Shown here piece by piece: positions 33,661 to 44,300 of a stretch of DNA of 64,000 nt (its first letter is position 1; every line of letters begins with the position of its first letter). Origin of the DNA: Dethiosulfatarculus sandiegensis (lineage in GTDB: Bacteria > Desulfobacterota > Desulfarculia > Desulfarculales > Desulfarculaceae); contig NZ_AZAC01000001.1 of the NCBI RefSeq assembly GCF_000931935.2, positions 248,001-312,000 on the forward strand, given 5' to 3'. Below the pieces are notes generated by a model, which was given only the letters and a program-made list of their open reading frames with translations, was not told the DNA's origin and did not search any database. The translations under genes and the position numbers were made by a program.

Positions 33661-34641
33661 TTATTTGCCTCCCGCAAGCTGCTTGGCAGCGTCTTTGGCA
33701 AAATAGGTGAGAATCATATCAGCGCCGGCTCTTTTGATGGCGTAAAGGCTCTCCATCATAACCGCGTCATGGTCCAGCCAGCCTTTTTCCGCAGCTGCCT
33801 TGAGCATGGCGTATTCGCCGCTCACCTGATAGGCCGCCACAGGCAGGTCATATTCCTCGCGCACCCGGGTCAGCACATCCAGATATGGCATGGCCGGTTT
33901 CACCATGACAATGTCGGCGCCTTCTTCTATATCCAGCGCCACTTCGCGCATGCCTTCGATCACATTGCGCGGGTCCATCTGGTAGGAGCGGCGGTCACCG
34001 AACTGAGGTGAAGAGTCCGCCGCATCCCGGAAGGGGCCGTAAAAGGCGCTGCAGTATTTGGCTGCGTAACTCATGATCGGCAGGTCTTCAAAACCTTCGT
34101 TATCCAGGGTCTCCCGGATCTCGATCACCCTGCCGTCCATCATGTCCGAAGGAGCAACCATGTCGCAGCCCGCCTTGGCATAGGCCAGGGCGGCTTTGGC
34201 CAAAAGCTCCAAGGTAGCGTCGTTGTGTACGGTTTTTTTGTCCAATATGCCGCAATGCCCATGGTCCGTATATTCGCAAAGGCAGACATCGCACATGACC
34301 AGAAGCCCGGGAACCGCTTTTTTCAGGGCTCTCACCGCCTGGGGTACAATGCCCTTTTCATCATATGCGCCTCTGCCCAGGGGGTCTTTTTTCTCGGGAA
34401 TGCCAAAGAGCATAACCGCGGGAATGCCCAGGTCGCGGACCTTTTTGCATTCCTCAACCAGGGTGTCCACACTGAAGCGGTCCACGCCGGGCATGGAAGG
34501 GACCGGTTGCCTGAGCTTCTGACCGGGGCATACAAACATGGGATAGATAAAGTCATTACAGGTCAAGGCTGTTTCAGCCACCATGTCCCGTAAGAGCTGG
34601 TTGCGGCGAAGTCGGCGCATGCGCACCAGCGGAAAAGTCAT
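33661..34641 (-). CDS. hemB: Porphobilinogen synthase (delta-aminolevulinate dehydratase)
   Basis: 326 residues, full length. It condenses two 5-aminolevulinate molecules to porphobilinogen, the second step of tetrapyrrole synthesis. The active-site Lys is in MVKPAMPYLD and the other Schiff-base region is AAKYCSAFYGPFRDA. The metal site DVCLCEYTDHGHCG has the cysteines of zinc-dependent enzymes. Its product feeds the siroheme-based heme route whose later enzyme AhbC is also in the window. It is followed without a gap by ychF. Confidence 0.96.
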   Translation of the reverse strand: MTFPLVRMRRLRRNQLLRDMVAETALTCNDFIYPMFVCPGQKLRQPVPSMPGVDRFSVDTLVEECKKVRDLGIPAVMLFGIPEKKDPLGRGAYDEKGIVPQAVRALKKAVPGLLVMCDVCLCEYTDHGHCGILDKKTVHNDATLELLAKAALAYAKAGCDMVAPSDMMDGRVIEIRETLDNEGFEDLPIMSYAAKYCSAFYGPFRDAADSSPQFGDRRSYQMDPRNVIEGMREVALDIEEGADIVMVKPAMPYLDVLTRVREEYDLPVAAYQVSGEYAMLKAAAEKGWLDHDAVMMESLYAIKRAGADMILTYFAKDAAKQLAGGK

Positions 34642-34774
34642 TTCAAGCCTCCGGATGGGGTTAAGTTAAAGAATAGCTAGAGTATTACCTCATGTTGTTT
34701 GGGTGTCAATGAGCCTGAACGCCGGGTGAAGACCCGGTGAACGAATCTTTTATATCATTATAGAAAGAAGGCCG

Positions 34775-35671
34775 TTAGAGGTTTTGTTTTATCAGGCAGA
34801 GCCCGGCCCAGTCCTGATCATGGGCCTCATTATGCAACAAAAGGCCCTGTTTTTGGGAACTTTCAATAATTTCCGGGGCCATCTGATCCCTGAAACCGCT
34901 GAAAACCACCCTCGCGCCTCCGCCCAGGCTACGGGCCAGTATGGGAAGTGCATCCAGGATAATGGCCCCCGGCATATTGCAGGCCATCAAACCAAAGGGG
35001 CCTGCCAGGGCCTGGTGAAAACCCAGGGTGAAACGCACCCGGGGTCCGGCCAAAGGGTTCAACTTAAGGTTGCGCCTGACTGCCCGTAATGATGCAAGTT
35101 CCGGGTCCAGGGCCAAAATGGGCCCGGCATAGAGCAGGGCCATGCCCAGGGAAAGAATGCCAGTGCCCGCCCCCACGTCAGCCAGCCAGAGCCCTGGTTC
35201 TGGGTGAAAATTTTCCTGAAAACAGGCGTCCAGAAGCCTGAGGTTCAGCCTGGTGCTGGGGTGGTCTCCCGCTCCAAAGGCGGTTGCGGCATCCAGAACA
35301 ATGGTTTTTGGCCCTGGTTTGATTCCGGTCCAGGCCGGGGCCAGCCCCAGGTTTGGGGTGACCTGATCGGCCAGGGGTTCACGCCAGGTCTCTTTGGGGT
35401 CACTGGCAGTAAACCGGCGCATAACCGGGCTGCTTTTGCATTCCCCGGGCAGTGAGTTTTGAAAAGCCTCGACTGCCTTGAGCCCTTCTTTATCCCGGAT
35501 CCAGATGCCCCTCACCTCTGTGGGTTGCTGCCAAACCTGTACGGCCCGGTTTTTTTTCATGGCCCTGGCCACCTGGCGGGCCGTGCTGGTCAAAAGCGCG
35601 GGCACCTGTATCTCAAGCCAGGATTTCGAGCTTTGGCGCTTTTTTTCTGATCCATTCGGTTCAAGGGGCAT
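34775..35671 (-). CDS. prmA: Ribosomal protein L11 methyltransferase family protein
   Basis: 298 residues. The SAM-binding motif is LADVGAGTGILSLGMALL (~160-180), preceded by the PrmA signature AFGAGDHPSTRLNLRLLD. The later catalytic region reads GLMACNMPGAIILDALP, replacing the more usual NI(L)xxP. The N-terminal ~100 residues form the substrate-recognition domain. The enzyme trimethylates ribosomal protein L11 in the family; rplK is also in the window but far away. It lies upstream of hemB on the same strand with a 133-base gap. Confidence 0.85.
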   Translation of the reverse strand: MPLEPNGSEKKRQSSKSWLEIQVPALLTSTARQVARAMKKNRAVQVWQQPTEVRGIWIRDKEGLKAVEAFQNSLPGECKSSPVMRRFTASDPKETWREPLADQVTPNLGLAPAWTGIKPGPKTIVLDAATAFGAGDHPSTRLNLRLLDACFQENFHPEPGLWLADVGAGTGILSLGMALLYAGPILALDPELASLRAVRRNLKLNPLAGPRVRFTLGFHQALAGPFGLMACNMPGAIILDALPILARSLGGGARVVFSGFRDQMAPEIIESSQKQGLLLHNEAHDQDWAGLCLIKQNL

Positions 35672-36097
35672 CAGGGCTCCTTATTGCAGCTTTCAGGGCC
35701 GGTTTTGGGTTGGCGATCTGGGCAGCGGGCTTAAACTTTGCCTGGTTTTTAAGATTAATAAAGCCAAATGCGGATAAAAGCAAAAGGGTGTCTTTTTCTC
35801 CTTAAGGGTACTGAAAATCAACTGCGTTTTCAGGTTGAGAGTCGGATAAGTTATATAAAAGGCTTTTGGACCCTTTTTCAGTCCAAATCCGGTAAAAATA
35901 CAGGTTTTGACGGGCTTATTGATTTGCATGGTTTTTTAAATTGCAGAAAATGAGTCGCCTTAAGGCTGTTTTAAGTGAGATCGGTTAATATATGTAATCT
36001 ACATCAATTGACAAGCCAGGTTTTACAGGTGATCATAAAAAATAACGTTTTCAAAATAACTGACTAATCTTTTTCCTTTTTTGTGGATGGATAATTC
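35672..36097. other. divergent intergenic region
   Basis: 426 bases between prmA (minus) and the HEAT-repeat gene (plus). Open frames here lack any recognisable domain. The part near 35980-36060 is AT-rich and probably carries the promoter of the HEAT-repeat gene. Confidence 0.35.
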
Positions 36098-37045
36098 ATG
36101 TCTGGCCAGTTGCAGCAGACCGTCTTGGAAGCCTTGGACAAAGAAGACCCCAATGTTTTGCGGGCCGCCTGTCTTATGTCTGGAGAACTCAAAATAGCCC
36201 AGGCTGAGAGGGGGTTGCTCAAGGCCCTGAACAACCAGGCCTGGCAAGTGCAGGCAGAGGCAGCCAAATCCCTGGGCTTGATTCAGGCCAAGGGGGCCTT
36301 GCCTTATCTGCGCAGGCTGCTCAAGGCCTCGGAAGGGGATCTGAGGCAGAAGATGCTGGCTGCAGCCGGAGGCGCGCCCCCGGCAGAAGGGGAAGAAACC
36401 CATCCGGCGGTGCTCAAGGCCGCGGCTCTTGCCATAAACCGGATTCAGCCTTCCGTGGCCGAGGATGTCCTGGTTGGGGCCCTGGCTTCGGATAACCCCA
36501 AGGTCATGGGAGCCGCCATGGCCGGGTTGGCCACCCTGGATTCGGAAAAGGGCAGGGAGCGCATGGTGGAGCTTCTGGGGAATGAGGATCTTTCCCTGCG
36601 TAAAGGCGCTGCGGCCTGTCTGGGCAAACTGAAGGATAAATCCGCCTTGTCCGGCCTTTTGGCCCTTTTGCGGGATGACGATTCTTCGGTGCGCAAAGAA
36701 GCCGTAATAGCCCTTAACCACATAAAGGATAAAAGGACCCTGCCGCCGATGATCAGCCTGATGAAAGATCCGGATGCGGAAGTGCGCCGGGTTACCGCCA
36801 TTGCCCTGGGCAACACACGCCAGCGCAAGGGTGAGGTGGTGGATGCGTTGATAGAGGCTTTAAAGGATCGTGATGCCCAGGTTCGCAAGGCCTGTTTGAG
36901 CGCCCTGGGCAACTTGAAGGCCGGTCAGGCCCTGGAAGCCGCCGCGGAACTTATGGCGGAATCCCATGAGGATGTAGCCACCCAGGCGGCGGTGACCGTC
37001 ACCCTTTTGGGCGTCGCCAGGCACACCCCGGACTACCAGGACTAG
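36098..37045 (+). CDS. HEAT-repeat protein
   Basis: 315 residues consisting of about eight to nine HEAT/PBS-lyase-type repeats from residue ~8 to the end, for example DKEDPNVLRAACLMSGEL, NQAWQVQAEAAKSLGLI, EDLSLRKGAAACLGKL, DDSSVRKEAVIALNHI, PDAEVRRVTAIALGN and RDAQVRKACLSALGNL. Repeats with D-x-x-V-R-x-x-A are typical of protein-binding superhelices. There is no signal peptide. It converges with hemW, with only seven bases between stops. The binding partner is unknown. Confidence 0.88.
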   Translation: MSGQLQQTVLEALDKEDPNVLRAACLMSGELKIAQAERGLLKALNNQAWQVQAEAAKSLGLIQAKGALPYLRRLLKASEGDLRQKMLAAAGGAPPAEGEETHPAVLKAAALAINRIQPSVAEDVLVGALASDNPKVMGAAMAGLATLDSEKGRERMVELLGNEDLSLRKGAAACLGKLKDKSALSGLLALLRDDDSSVRKEAVIALNHIKDKRTLPPMISLMKDPDAEVRRVTAIALGNTRQRKGEVVDALIEALKDRDAQVRKACLSALGNLKAGQALEAAAELMAESHEDVATQAAVTVTLLGVARHTPDYQD

Positions 37046-37052
37046 CGCCAGG

Positions 37053-38225
37053 CTAGGTATCGGTTAGATCCAGGAAAAGGGCGGCCGCACTGTCTGCCAT
37101 GTCCAGGCCCTTTGGGGTGGGGACGAGATAGTCCCCGTTTAGAAAAGCCCAGTTTTTGCGTTTAAGTTCAGCTATGGCCCCTTGATATTTTTTCAAGGGG
37201 TCTTTTTGGATCAAATCCGCCAATCCGGCCAAGTCAACACCTTCCAGGGTGCGCAGCCCCAGCATTATTCTCTCCAGGGCCTGTTGAGAAAGGCTTAAAT
37301 TCTCCTCAAATAAAAAGGGTTCTTTTTGTTTGAGGATGCTTTTTTGATATTCGTTGATCTCCGGGTTGATGCACCAGCGCCGCCCCTTTAAATGGCCATG
37401 GGCTCCCGGACCCAGAGCCAGGTAATAGCCTCCCCGCCAGGTGGACTGGTTGTGGCGGCATTTTTTCCCTTCCACGGCATAGTTGCTCACTTCATAGCGC
37501 CTTAGCCCGCCTTGGGGCAGAATCTCCCGCGCCGCAGCCTCCATGGTCAGGATATCGGCCATAAGGGGCAAAGGCGGCTGATCCTTGGTGTAGCGCTTGC
37601 CAAAAGGCGTCTCCGGGGCCAGGGTCAGCTCATACAGGGACAAATGGTCGCACTCAAGCTCCAGGGCGGTCTTCAGGTCTTTTCCCAGCATTTTGGGGGT
37701 CTGGCCCGGCAAACCGTAGATAAGGTCCAGGTTTATGTTGGTGAAACCGGCCTTGCGGGCCTCTTGAAAACAATGCCTTATCTGGTCCGGGGAGTGTCTG
37801 CGCCCCAGGCTGGTCAAAAGTTTCCGGGAAAAGGTCTGGGCCCCCAGGCTGAGCCGGTTGAATCCCGCCTGCCTAAGGGACTTTAACTTGCCCGCGCTTA
37901 AGGTGCCCGGATTGGCTTCCAGGCTTATTTCCGCTCCGGCCTTGATACCCAGGGTTTGGGAAACTTTTGCAAGCAGTCGGCTTAAAAAACCGGCCGGTCT
38001 CATGGTGGGGGTGCCGCCGCCGAAAAAAACCGTGTCCAGGGGGCGGTCCAGCTTGTAGCCCTTGAGGAGTTCTATGTGCTTAAAAAGGGCCTGATCCAAA
38101 AGTCGCGCTTCTTTGGGGTCAAAGACCTTGGCGAAAAAGTCGCAATAAGGGCAGCGATAGGGGCAATGGGGCAGGTGCAGATAAAGCCCCAGTTCAGGCT
38201 CAGTCATGGGGGGATTCATTTTCAT
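37053..38225 (-). CDS. hemW: Radical SAM heme chaperone HemW
   Basis: 390 residues. Near the N-terminus is LYLHLPHCPYRCPYCDFF with the Cys21/Cys25/Cys28 set for the [4Fe-4S] cluster plus the extra Cys typical of HemW. Further motifs are VFFGGGTPTMRP, SLEANPGTL, RLSLGAQTF and INLDLIYGLPGQT, and a C-terminal HemN-like domain ends YLVPTPKGLDMADS. HemW delivers heme to target proteins and does not oxidise coproporphyrinogen. Several in-frame ATGs (38225, 38219, 38207) could start it. The gene overlaps the end of the membrane-protein gene upstream, suggesting coupled translation. Confidence 0.92.
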   Translation of the reverse strand: MKMNPPMTEPELGLYLHLPHCPYRCPYCDFFAKVFDPKEARLLDQALFKHIELLKGYKLDRPLDTVFFGGGTPTMRPAGFLSRLLAKVSQTLGIKAGAEISLEANPGTLSAGKLKSLRQAGFNRLSLGAQTFSRKLLTSLGRRHSPDQIRHCFQEARKAGFTNINLDLIYGLPGQTPKMLGKDLKTALELECDHLSLYELTLAPETPFGKRYTKDQPPLPLMADILTMEAAAREILPQGGLRRYEVSNYAVEGKKCRHNQSTWRGGYYLALGPGAHGHLKGRRWCINPEINEYQKSILKQKEPFLFEENLSLSQQALERIMLGLRTLEGVDLAGLADLIQKDPLKKYQGAIAELKRKNWAFLNGDYLVPTPKGLDMADSAAALFLDLTDT

Positions 38226-38643
38226 TAATGGCTTGGGTTTTTTTCTGTTGGGGTTTCTTGATATAAAAACGCCAGGCCAACAGGCCCGCCAGCCAGATCA
38301 GGTCAAAGGTCAGGGCCAGGGTCCAAAGAACCGGGTTGTCTTTCATCTGGGCCGGGGAGCCGGGCCCGGCGGTTATTGTGTCCGAATCAAGCACCCCCCA
38401 AGCCAGGATTACCATGGCTCCGCAAAAGGCAACAGCCGCAGACCATAAAAGTATGCTTTGCTTTTTTTGAAAACCCGCGGCCAGCAACAAAAGGGCAGTG
38501 ACCAGGGCTGCGGCCAGGCCGGTCAGGGCAGAGACCTTGAGCACCAAAAATGCGGTGAGCATGAGGCAAAGGTTCAGCCCCACAAAACCCTGGACCAGGG
38601 TTTTGAGCTTATCCGCAATATGCTCCGGATTTGCAGTAGTCAT
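38200..38643 (-). CDS. Small membrane protein, unknown function
   Basis: 147 residues from ATG at 38643, with GAAAG upstream; an open frame extends further upstream but lacks a start signal. Four hydrophobic spans: ~15-35 (FVGLNLCLMLTAFLVLKV), 37-55 (LTGLAAALVTALLLLAAG), 62-85 (ILLWSAAVAFCGAMVILAWGV) and 108-130 (LWTLALTFDLIWLAGLLAWRF). The C-terminus is polar. It overlaps the hemW start by about 25 bases. I recognise no family. Confidence 0.65.
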   Translation of the reverse strand: MTTANPEHIADKLKTLVQGFVGLNLCLMLTAFLVLKVSALTGLAAALVTALLLLAAGFQKKQSILLWSAAVAFCGAMVILAWGVLDSDTITAGPGSPAQMKDNPVLWTLALTFDLIWLAGLLAWRFYIKKPQQKKTQAINENESPHD

Positions 38644-38994
38644 AAGCGTTTCTTTCCCGGGATTTTCATATTGGGCGTAAGTATAACGTATGCCGGACCA
38701 AAAGGGGCGCACCCGGTTTTAAGAAAAGGGTTTGCCCGAAAAAGGGGGCTTTCGTGCTTTTGTCTAAAGTTTTTTGATTGCGGTTTTTTTGCTTTTGAAA
38801 GAAAGCTTTGACTAAAGAAAAAAAACCTATCTTTTTCGGATAATATTCAGGGTATTAGGTGAAAGTTCATTTTTATGGGAGGATTATGCTAATATGCAGC
38901 TATAGCTGGTTGAAAAATTGATCACATACGTTTTTGCCTTTTTCATGCCGGAGAACGTATAAGGCTCCGGTCCGGGCTGAAGGAGACCCTGCCA

Positions 38995-41202
38995 ATGAGT
39001 AAATTGACTTTACTGACCGGGGATCAGAAAGGTCAGATCCTGGAGTTTGGGGATAAAAAAAACCTCACCGTAGGCCGGGATCCGGAATGTGACCTGCAAC
39101 TGGATGACCTGGACGTATCCAGGCGTCATGCGGAATTCTCGGTTACTCCACAGGGGATATTGCTTAAAGATCTGGGTTCCACCAACGGCACCAGGGTTAA
39201 CGGCGAAAAGATCACCGAAAGAGTCCTGCAAAACGGTGATGAATTATCCCTGGGCGGGGTGAAGGCCAAAATGGAGCTTCCCCAACAGGCAGGCACCAGG
39301 GTCAGCGGCACCCGAGTCAGCGGTACGGTGGCCGGCGGGGGAACCGTGGTGCGCAAGGCGCTTTCCAGCCTGGTGGGGGCGGATGGTAAAGAGCTGGATT
39401 TAAAGGGCGAGGTCACCTTGGTGGGCCGGGCCGCGGACTGCGATCTGGTGTTAAAGGAAGAAAGTGTCTCCTCCAGGCACGCAGAACTGAAAAATACGCC
39501 CCAGGGCGTGTTGCTCAAGGATCTGGATTCCACCAACGGCACCACGGTAAATGGGCAGAAGGTCACCGAAAAATTGTTGAAACACGGTGACGAAATTGCC
39601 TTTGATGTGGTTAAATTCCGTTTTAAGCAGGCAGGGGGATCGGATTTCACCAAGGTGCAAAGGCCCGAAGACCGTATAAGCCCGGCCCAGAAGGCAATGG
39701 CCGGGGCTCCCGCGGCCAAAAAATCATCTGCCGGTCTGATTGCGGCCCTGGTTATTCTGCTGGCAGTGGGCGGGGCTGCGGCCTGGTGGTTCACCATGGG
39801 GCCCGGGGCTAAAAAACCGGTTACAGTTGCCAAAACCACAGAGACCCCGACTCCGGCTCCCAAGCCTGAGCCGGCCCCTGCGCCCAAGCCCGAACCCGCA
39901 CCCAAGCCCGAGCCTCAGCCGGTGGCTAAACCAGCACCTCAGCCGGTGCCGCAGCCCCAGCCCGAGGTGGCGGGCAAACAAAGTAGACAGACCATAGACC
40001 GACTGGTCTTCAACCATGTATGGTCTTATACCGCAGGCGATAAGATCTTTTCTTCCCCTGCGGTGGCGGATGTGAACGGTGATGGAGTGCTGGATGTGGT
40101 GGTGGGCTGCAACGACTCCATGCTCTATAACGTTGACGGTAAAAAAGGCAGACTTTTGTGGAGGTTCCGTACAGACGGGCCGGTGCAGAGTTCGCCTTTG
40201 TTAAAAGATCTCACCGGAGACAAGGTGCATGACATTATTTTCGGCACCGATGCGGGCAAGGTCTATGCCTTGAACGGCGAGGGGCAGAAGGTTTGGGAGG
40301 CACCTGAATCCGGGACCGGGCCTGCAGGCAGCGAGTTCCGCTCCTCTCCGGCTGCCGGAGACTTAAACGGCGACGGATTGGATGACGTGGTCATCGGTTG
40401 CCAGAACGGCAGGATCTATGCCTTTACCGGCGACCGGGGATGGAAACTTTGGGACACCGGCGGCATTTTAAAGGCCGGAGCTTTTGCCACACCGGCCCTG
40501 GCCGATGTGAACAACGACCAGGTGCCCGACGCCATGATAGGCTCTCTGGACAACAATTTCTACTGCATTAACGGTAAAAACGGCTGGAAGATCTGGCAGT
40601 TTGGCACAAAAGCCCCGATCAAGGCCTCGGCCGCGGTTGCGGATCTGGATGGCGATGAAAGGGTTGAGGTGGTCCTGGCCAGCACAGACGGCGGAGTTTA
40701 CGCCCTGCATGCATCAGACGGGGTGGAGCTGTGGCGTTTTGAGTCCGGGGTTCCCATTGAGGCCTCGCCCGAGCTTTTGGATCTCAATGGAGACAGCACT
40801 CTGGATGTGGTCGTAGCCTTGAGCAACGGCAAACTCACTGCCTTAAACGGCAAGAACGGGCTGAGGGTCTGGGAGTTTGACATGAAGGGCGCGGCTGTGG
40901 TCTCAAGCCCTGTTATCTATGATTTCAACCAGGACGGCACCGAAGATGTCCTGATCGCCGACCGCAACCGGGTGATTCATGCCATCAGCGGGACCACCGG
41001 TTGGGAGCTGGCCAACTTCACCCTTGGCGCCGGTGTGATTTCTTCCCCGGCCCTGGCTGATGTGAACAGTGACGGACTGTTGGATGTGGTCATAGGTGTG
41101 GAGGACAACAACCTGGTGGTGTTGACCCTGAATGTGCCGGTGAACCCCGGTACGGTGCACTGGCCCAATTTCCGCTTGAACTCCAGGCGCACAGGCCGTT
41201 GA
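38995..41202 (+). CDS. Double-FHA protein with periplasmic FG-GAP/PQQ-like beta-propeller
   Basis: 735 residues. Two FHA domains (phosphothreonine readers) lie at ~20-85 and ~138-205, each with intact GR(D/A), SRRHAE/SSRHAE and STNGT.VNG motifs. A transmembrane helix follows at ~245-268 (GLIAALVILLAVGGAAAWWF), then a Pro/Lys/Glu linker (~275-320). The C-terminal ~400 residues are seven to eight repeats of the pattern SSPAVADVNGDGVLDVVVG, each with a calcium-binding-like DxNxDG loop, forming a beta-propeller in the periplasm. AAGGAG precedes ATG. The protein therefore joins a cytoplasmic phospho-reading part to an outer sensor. The next gene, 183 bases downstream, is a Ser/Thr kinase of matching architecture, a probable phosphorylation source. 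Confidence 0.9.
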   Translation: MSKLTLLTGDQKGQILEFGDKKNLTVGRDPECDLQLDDLDVSRRHAEFSVTPQGILLKDLGSTNGTRVNGEKITERVLQNGDELSLGGVKAKMELPQQAGTRVSGTRVSGTVAGGGTVVRKALSSLVGADGKELDLKGEVTLVGRAADCDLVLKEESVSSRHAELKNTPQGVLLKDLDSTNGTTVNGQKVTEKLLKHGDEIAFDVVKFRFKQAGGSDFTKVQRPEDRISPAQKAMAGAPAAKKSSAGLIAALVILLAVGGAAAWWFTMGPGAKKPVTVAKTTETPTPAPKPEPAPAPKPEPAPKPEPQPVAKPAPQPVPQPQPEVAGKQSRQTIDRLVFNHVWSYTAGDKIFSSPAVADVNGDGVLDVVVGCNDSMLYNVDGKKGRLLWRFRTDGPVQSSPLLKDLTGDKVHDIIFGTDAGKVYALNGEGQKVWEAPESGTGPAGSEFRSSPAAGDLNGDGLDDVVIGCQNGRIYAFTGDRGWKLWDTGGILKAGAFATPALADVNNDQVPDAMIGSLDNNFYCINGKNGWKIWQFGTKAPIKASAAVADLDGDERVEVVLASTDGGVYALHASDGVELWRFESGVPIEASPELLDLNGDSTLDVVVALSNGKLTALNGKNGLRVWEFDMKGAAVVSSPVIYDFNQDGTEDVLIADRNRVIHAISGTTGWELANFTLGAGVISSPALADVNSDGLLDVVIGVEDNNLVVLTLNVPVNPGTVHWPNFRLNSRRTGR

Positions 41203-41225
41203 TTTAAAACACCTGTTTTTCAAGA

Positions 41226-41259
41226 AAAGCGGTCCCGGCTTGTCCGGGGCTGCTTTTTT
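41226..41259 (+). terminator. terminator after the FHA gene
   Basis: An imperfect GC-rich stem (AGC-G-TCCCGG / TCCGGGG-CTGCT) is followed by six Ts, 24 bases after the stop. It may reduce read-through into the kinase gene. Confidence 0.5.
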
Positions 41260-41385
41260 GCCTGTCTTCTTTATAATTGGCGAAAGAGGCTTTTTGCTTT
41301 ATTAGTATTAACAGGCTCAAATCCATTATTTTCCGATCAGCCTTGAGGCGCCCGCAAAGCGAGACCGGCAAAGGACAGTTCCGAA

Positions 41386-44300
41386 GTGCAAAACCAAAAC
41401 CTGGAAGGCAGGCGGCTCGGTAAATACCGCCTTGATTCGCTCCTGGGCAGAGGGGGCATGGCAGAGGTTTATCTGGCCATGCACGAAATGCTCGAGAGCC
41501 GGGTGGCGGTCAAGGTGCTTCCCTCTGATCTGGCTCAGGATCGCCAGATGGTGGAGCGTTTTCTGCGCGAAGCCCGGGCGGCCGCCAGCTTAAGGCACCC
41601 CAATATAATCCGTATTCACGACGTTGGTCAGGACAACGGGGTGAATTACTTTGCCATGGATTATGTGGAAGGAGCCGCCTTAAGCACGCTTATCGCATCC
41701 AAAGGAGTGCTTGCCGAGCAGGAGACCGTTCGCCTGAGCAGGCAGGTGCTCTCCGCCTTGAGCGACGCCCATGGGGCCGGGATAATCCATCGGGACATAA
41801 AACCGGATAATGTGCTGATAGACAACAGGGGCGATGCCGTGGTCATGGATTTTGGCATTGCCAAGGCCTCGGCCAACACCAGGTTCACCCAGGTGGGCAC
41901 CTTTATGGGCACGGTGCATTATTCCAGCCCGGAACAGGCCAGGGGCATGGATGTGGATGCCTGCAGCGATCTGTATTCCTGGGGCATTGTGATGTATGAA
42001 ATGGCAACCGGAAACACTCCTTTCAAGGGGGAGGATACGGCGGCTGTTTTTTATCAGCACGTTCATGAACCACCGGTTCCGCCGGACCAGGTTAACCCCT
42101 CTGTATCACCGGGGCTCTCGGACTTCATACTGAAACTTCTGGAAAAAGAGCCCCAGAAAAGGCCCCAGTCCGCAGATGACGCCCTTAGGATGTTAAACCA
42201 CTTGGTGGGGCATCCCACCAGGCCGCCGAAATCCATTCCCCGGGTGGAGGCCAGGGCCCTGGCCCTGTTGAATGAAGCCCGGTCCCAGCTTGAAAAAGGT
42301 CAGTGGGCCGCTTCGGCCGCCTTGGCGGAAAAGGCGGTATCCATGGATTCCGAGTCTGAAATGGCCCGGGAGGTTCTGCGCCAGGCCAAGCAGGAGCAGG
42401 ACCGGGATTCCAAGATATTCCAGCTTACCGCAGAGGCCCAGGCCTGTTTTGCCGAGGGGCTTTTCAGCCAGGCGGCCAGGGTGATCTCAGAGCTGGTGGG
42501 GGTGGCGAGGGATAAAAAGGCCGCCTTGGCCTGGCTGGAAGAGGCCCAGGCCAGGTCTGCCGATTTATCGGAGCTGGAGGCCTTATTGCAAAAGGGCAGG
42601 GCCTTTGAGGCTGCCGGTGAGTTTCAACAGGCAGAGACCGTTTACCGGGGTTATCGTCAGACCAAAGGGGACCACCCCCTGATTGTGCAGGCCCATAATC
42701 GCCTGACCAATCTCAAGGAAGACCAGACCCAGGTTTTTGAGCTCGATGCCTCGGAAGCAACCCAAAACGAGGCTCCGCCTCAAGTTATAAGCCCTGTTGA
42801 TCAGGATATCCCCTCCGGCCAACCGTCTGTGCCGATACATGATCAGACCGAAGTATTCAGCCCCATGGAGCATGAGGGCCCATCGCCCAGCCGGACCATT
42901 GCCCTGGACCGGGCCGGGAACGGAGCTGAAGGCAAGGAAGAGCCTTCCCCGGCCGCCTGGGGCGGTCCCCAGGACAAGCCCGTGAAAAAGCGTGGCAAAC
43001 TCCTTTATCTGATATTGCTTTTGGCCTTTATTGTGGGGGCCTCGGCTGTGGGCACCTATTGGTGGTTGGCCCGTGGGCCCGAACCTGAGGTTGATGTCAG
43101 CGGAGATCAGCCAAAGGTTTCGGTACCTGAACCGGAAAAACAGCCTCCCCTGCCGGATAAAGTGGTGGAAGTAAAACCCAAGCCCAAGCCGGAACCCGCC
43201 CCAAGGGCCGATCAATTGCTTGCCCGGGCCAGGGAAAGCCTTGAGTCCGGAGAACTGGATCAGGCTGAAAAGGGGTTTAAGTCGGTCCTTTCCCTTGATC
43301 CGAATAACCAGGCGGCCCGGCAGGGACTTTCTGAAACCGCCCAAAGGCGTGAGTCCATTTACCTCAACCAGGTGATGCTTAAGGTGAAGGATGCCGATGA
43401 CCTGTTGAAGGCCGGTGAATTGGATCGAGCCGAGGCTCTTTACAAGGAGGTCCTGGCCCGGAGGCCCGGTTTTGCTCCGGCTGAAAACGGCCTGCAAAAG
43501 GTTGGCTCAAAGAAAAAAGAGCTGGCCAGGCAACAGGAAAGTCAGCTTGAGGCGCAAAAGGCCGAAAATCGGGCTGGGCAGGCTGTGCAAAAAGGCGAGG
43601 AGTTTTTACAGGCTGATGAGCTGGATCAGGCCGAGGCTTCCTTTAAAGAGGCTCTGGGCCTGAAACCGGGTTATGCCCCGGCTGATAACGGTCTGCAAAG
43701 GGTCTTGGCCCGGCGCAAGGTTTTGGAGAGGCTTAAGGAACAGGAGAAAGTTCGCGCAGAGGCCCTGGCCAAGACCGAGCAGTTTGTCAGGCAAGGCAAC
43801 GCTTTTTTGGCCAAGGGGGAGCTGGAACAGGCCAGTGAGGCCTATGGAAAAGCTATAGAAACAACACCCGGTTACGCTCCGGCCACAGAGGGCCTTAACC
43901 GGGTTTTAAGGCAAAGGCAGGCCCGGCAGGCCATTCGCAAGGAAAAAGAACTCCGCTTGCAGACACTTTTAAGTGATGCCGATGAATTCATGACCCAGGG
44001 AAGATTGGATGAGGCGGAAAACGCCCTGGAAAGGGCCCGGCAACTTAAACCGCACCTGCCTGTGATTGCTGAAAAGGAAGCCATACTAAAAGAGGCTCGC
44101 GCCCGGATAAGGGAGGAGCAAGAGCAAAAGGCCCGGGCCGGAGAGTTGGTTATCCAGGGGGAAGAGGCCATTAAGGCGGAAGAGCCCCAAAAGGCCCTGG
44201 CTGCTTTTCAGGAGGCTTTGACCAAGGACCCCGGCAATCAAAAGGCCGTTCAGGGAGTGGCCAGAGCCAAAGAGCTTCAGCAGGAGCTGAAAAGGCTGGA

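Noticed and set aside
42583..43497. 304-codon antisense frame inside the kinase gene
   Set aside because: Overlaps the clear kinase/TPR frame; no ribosome site or domain.
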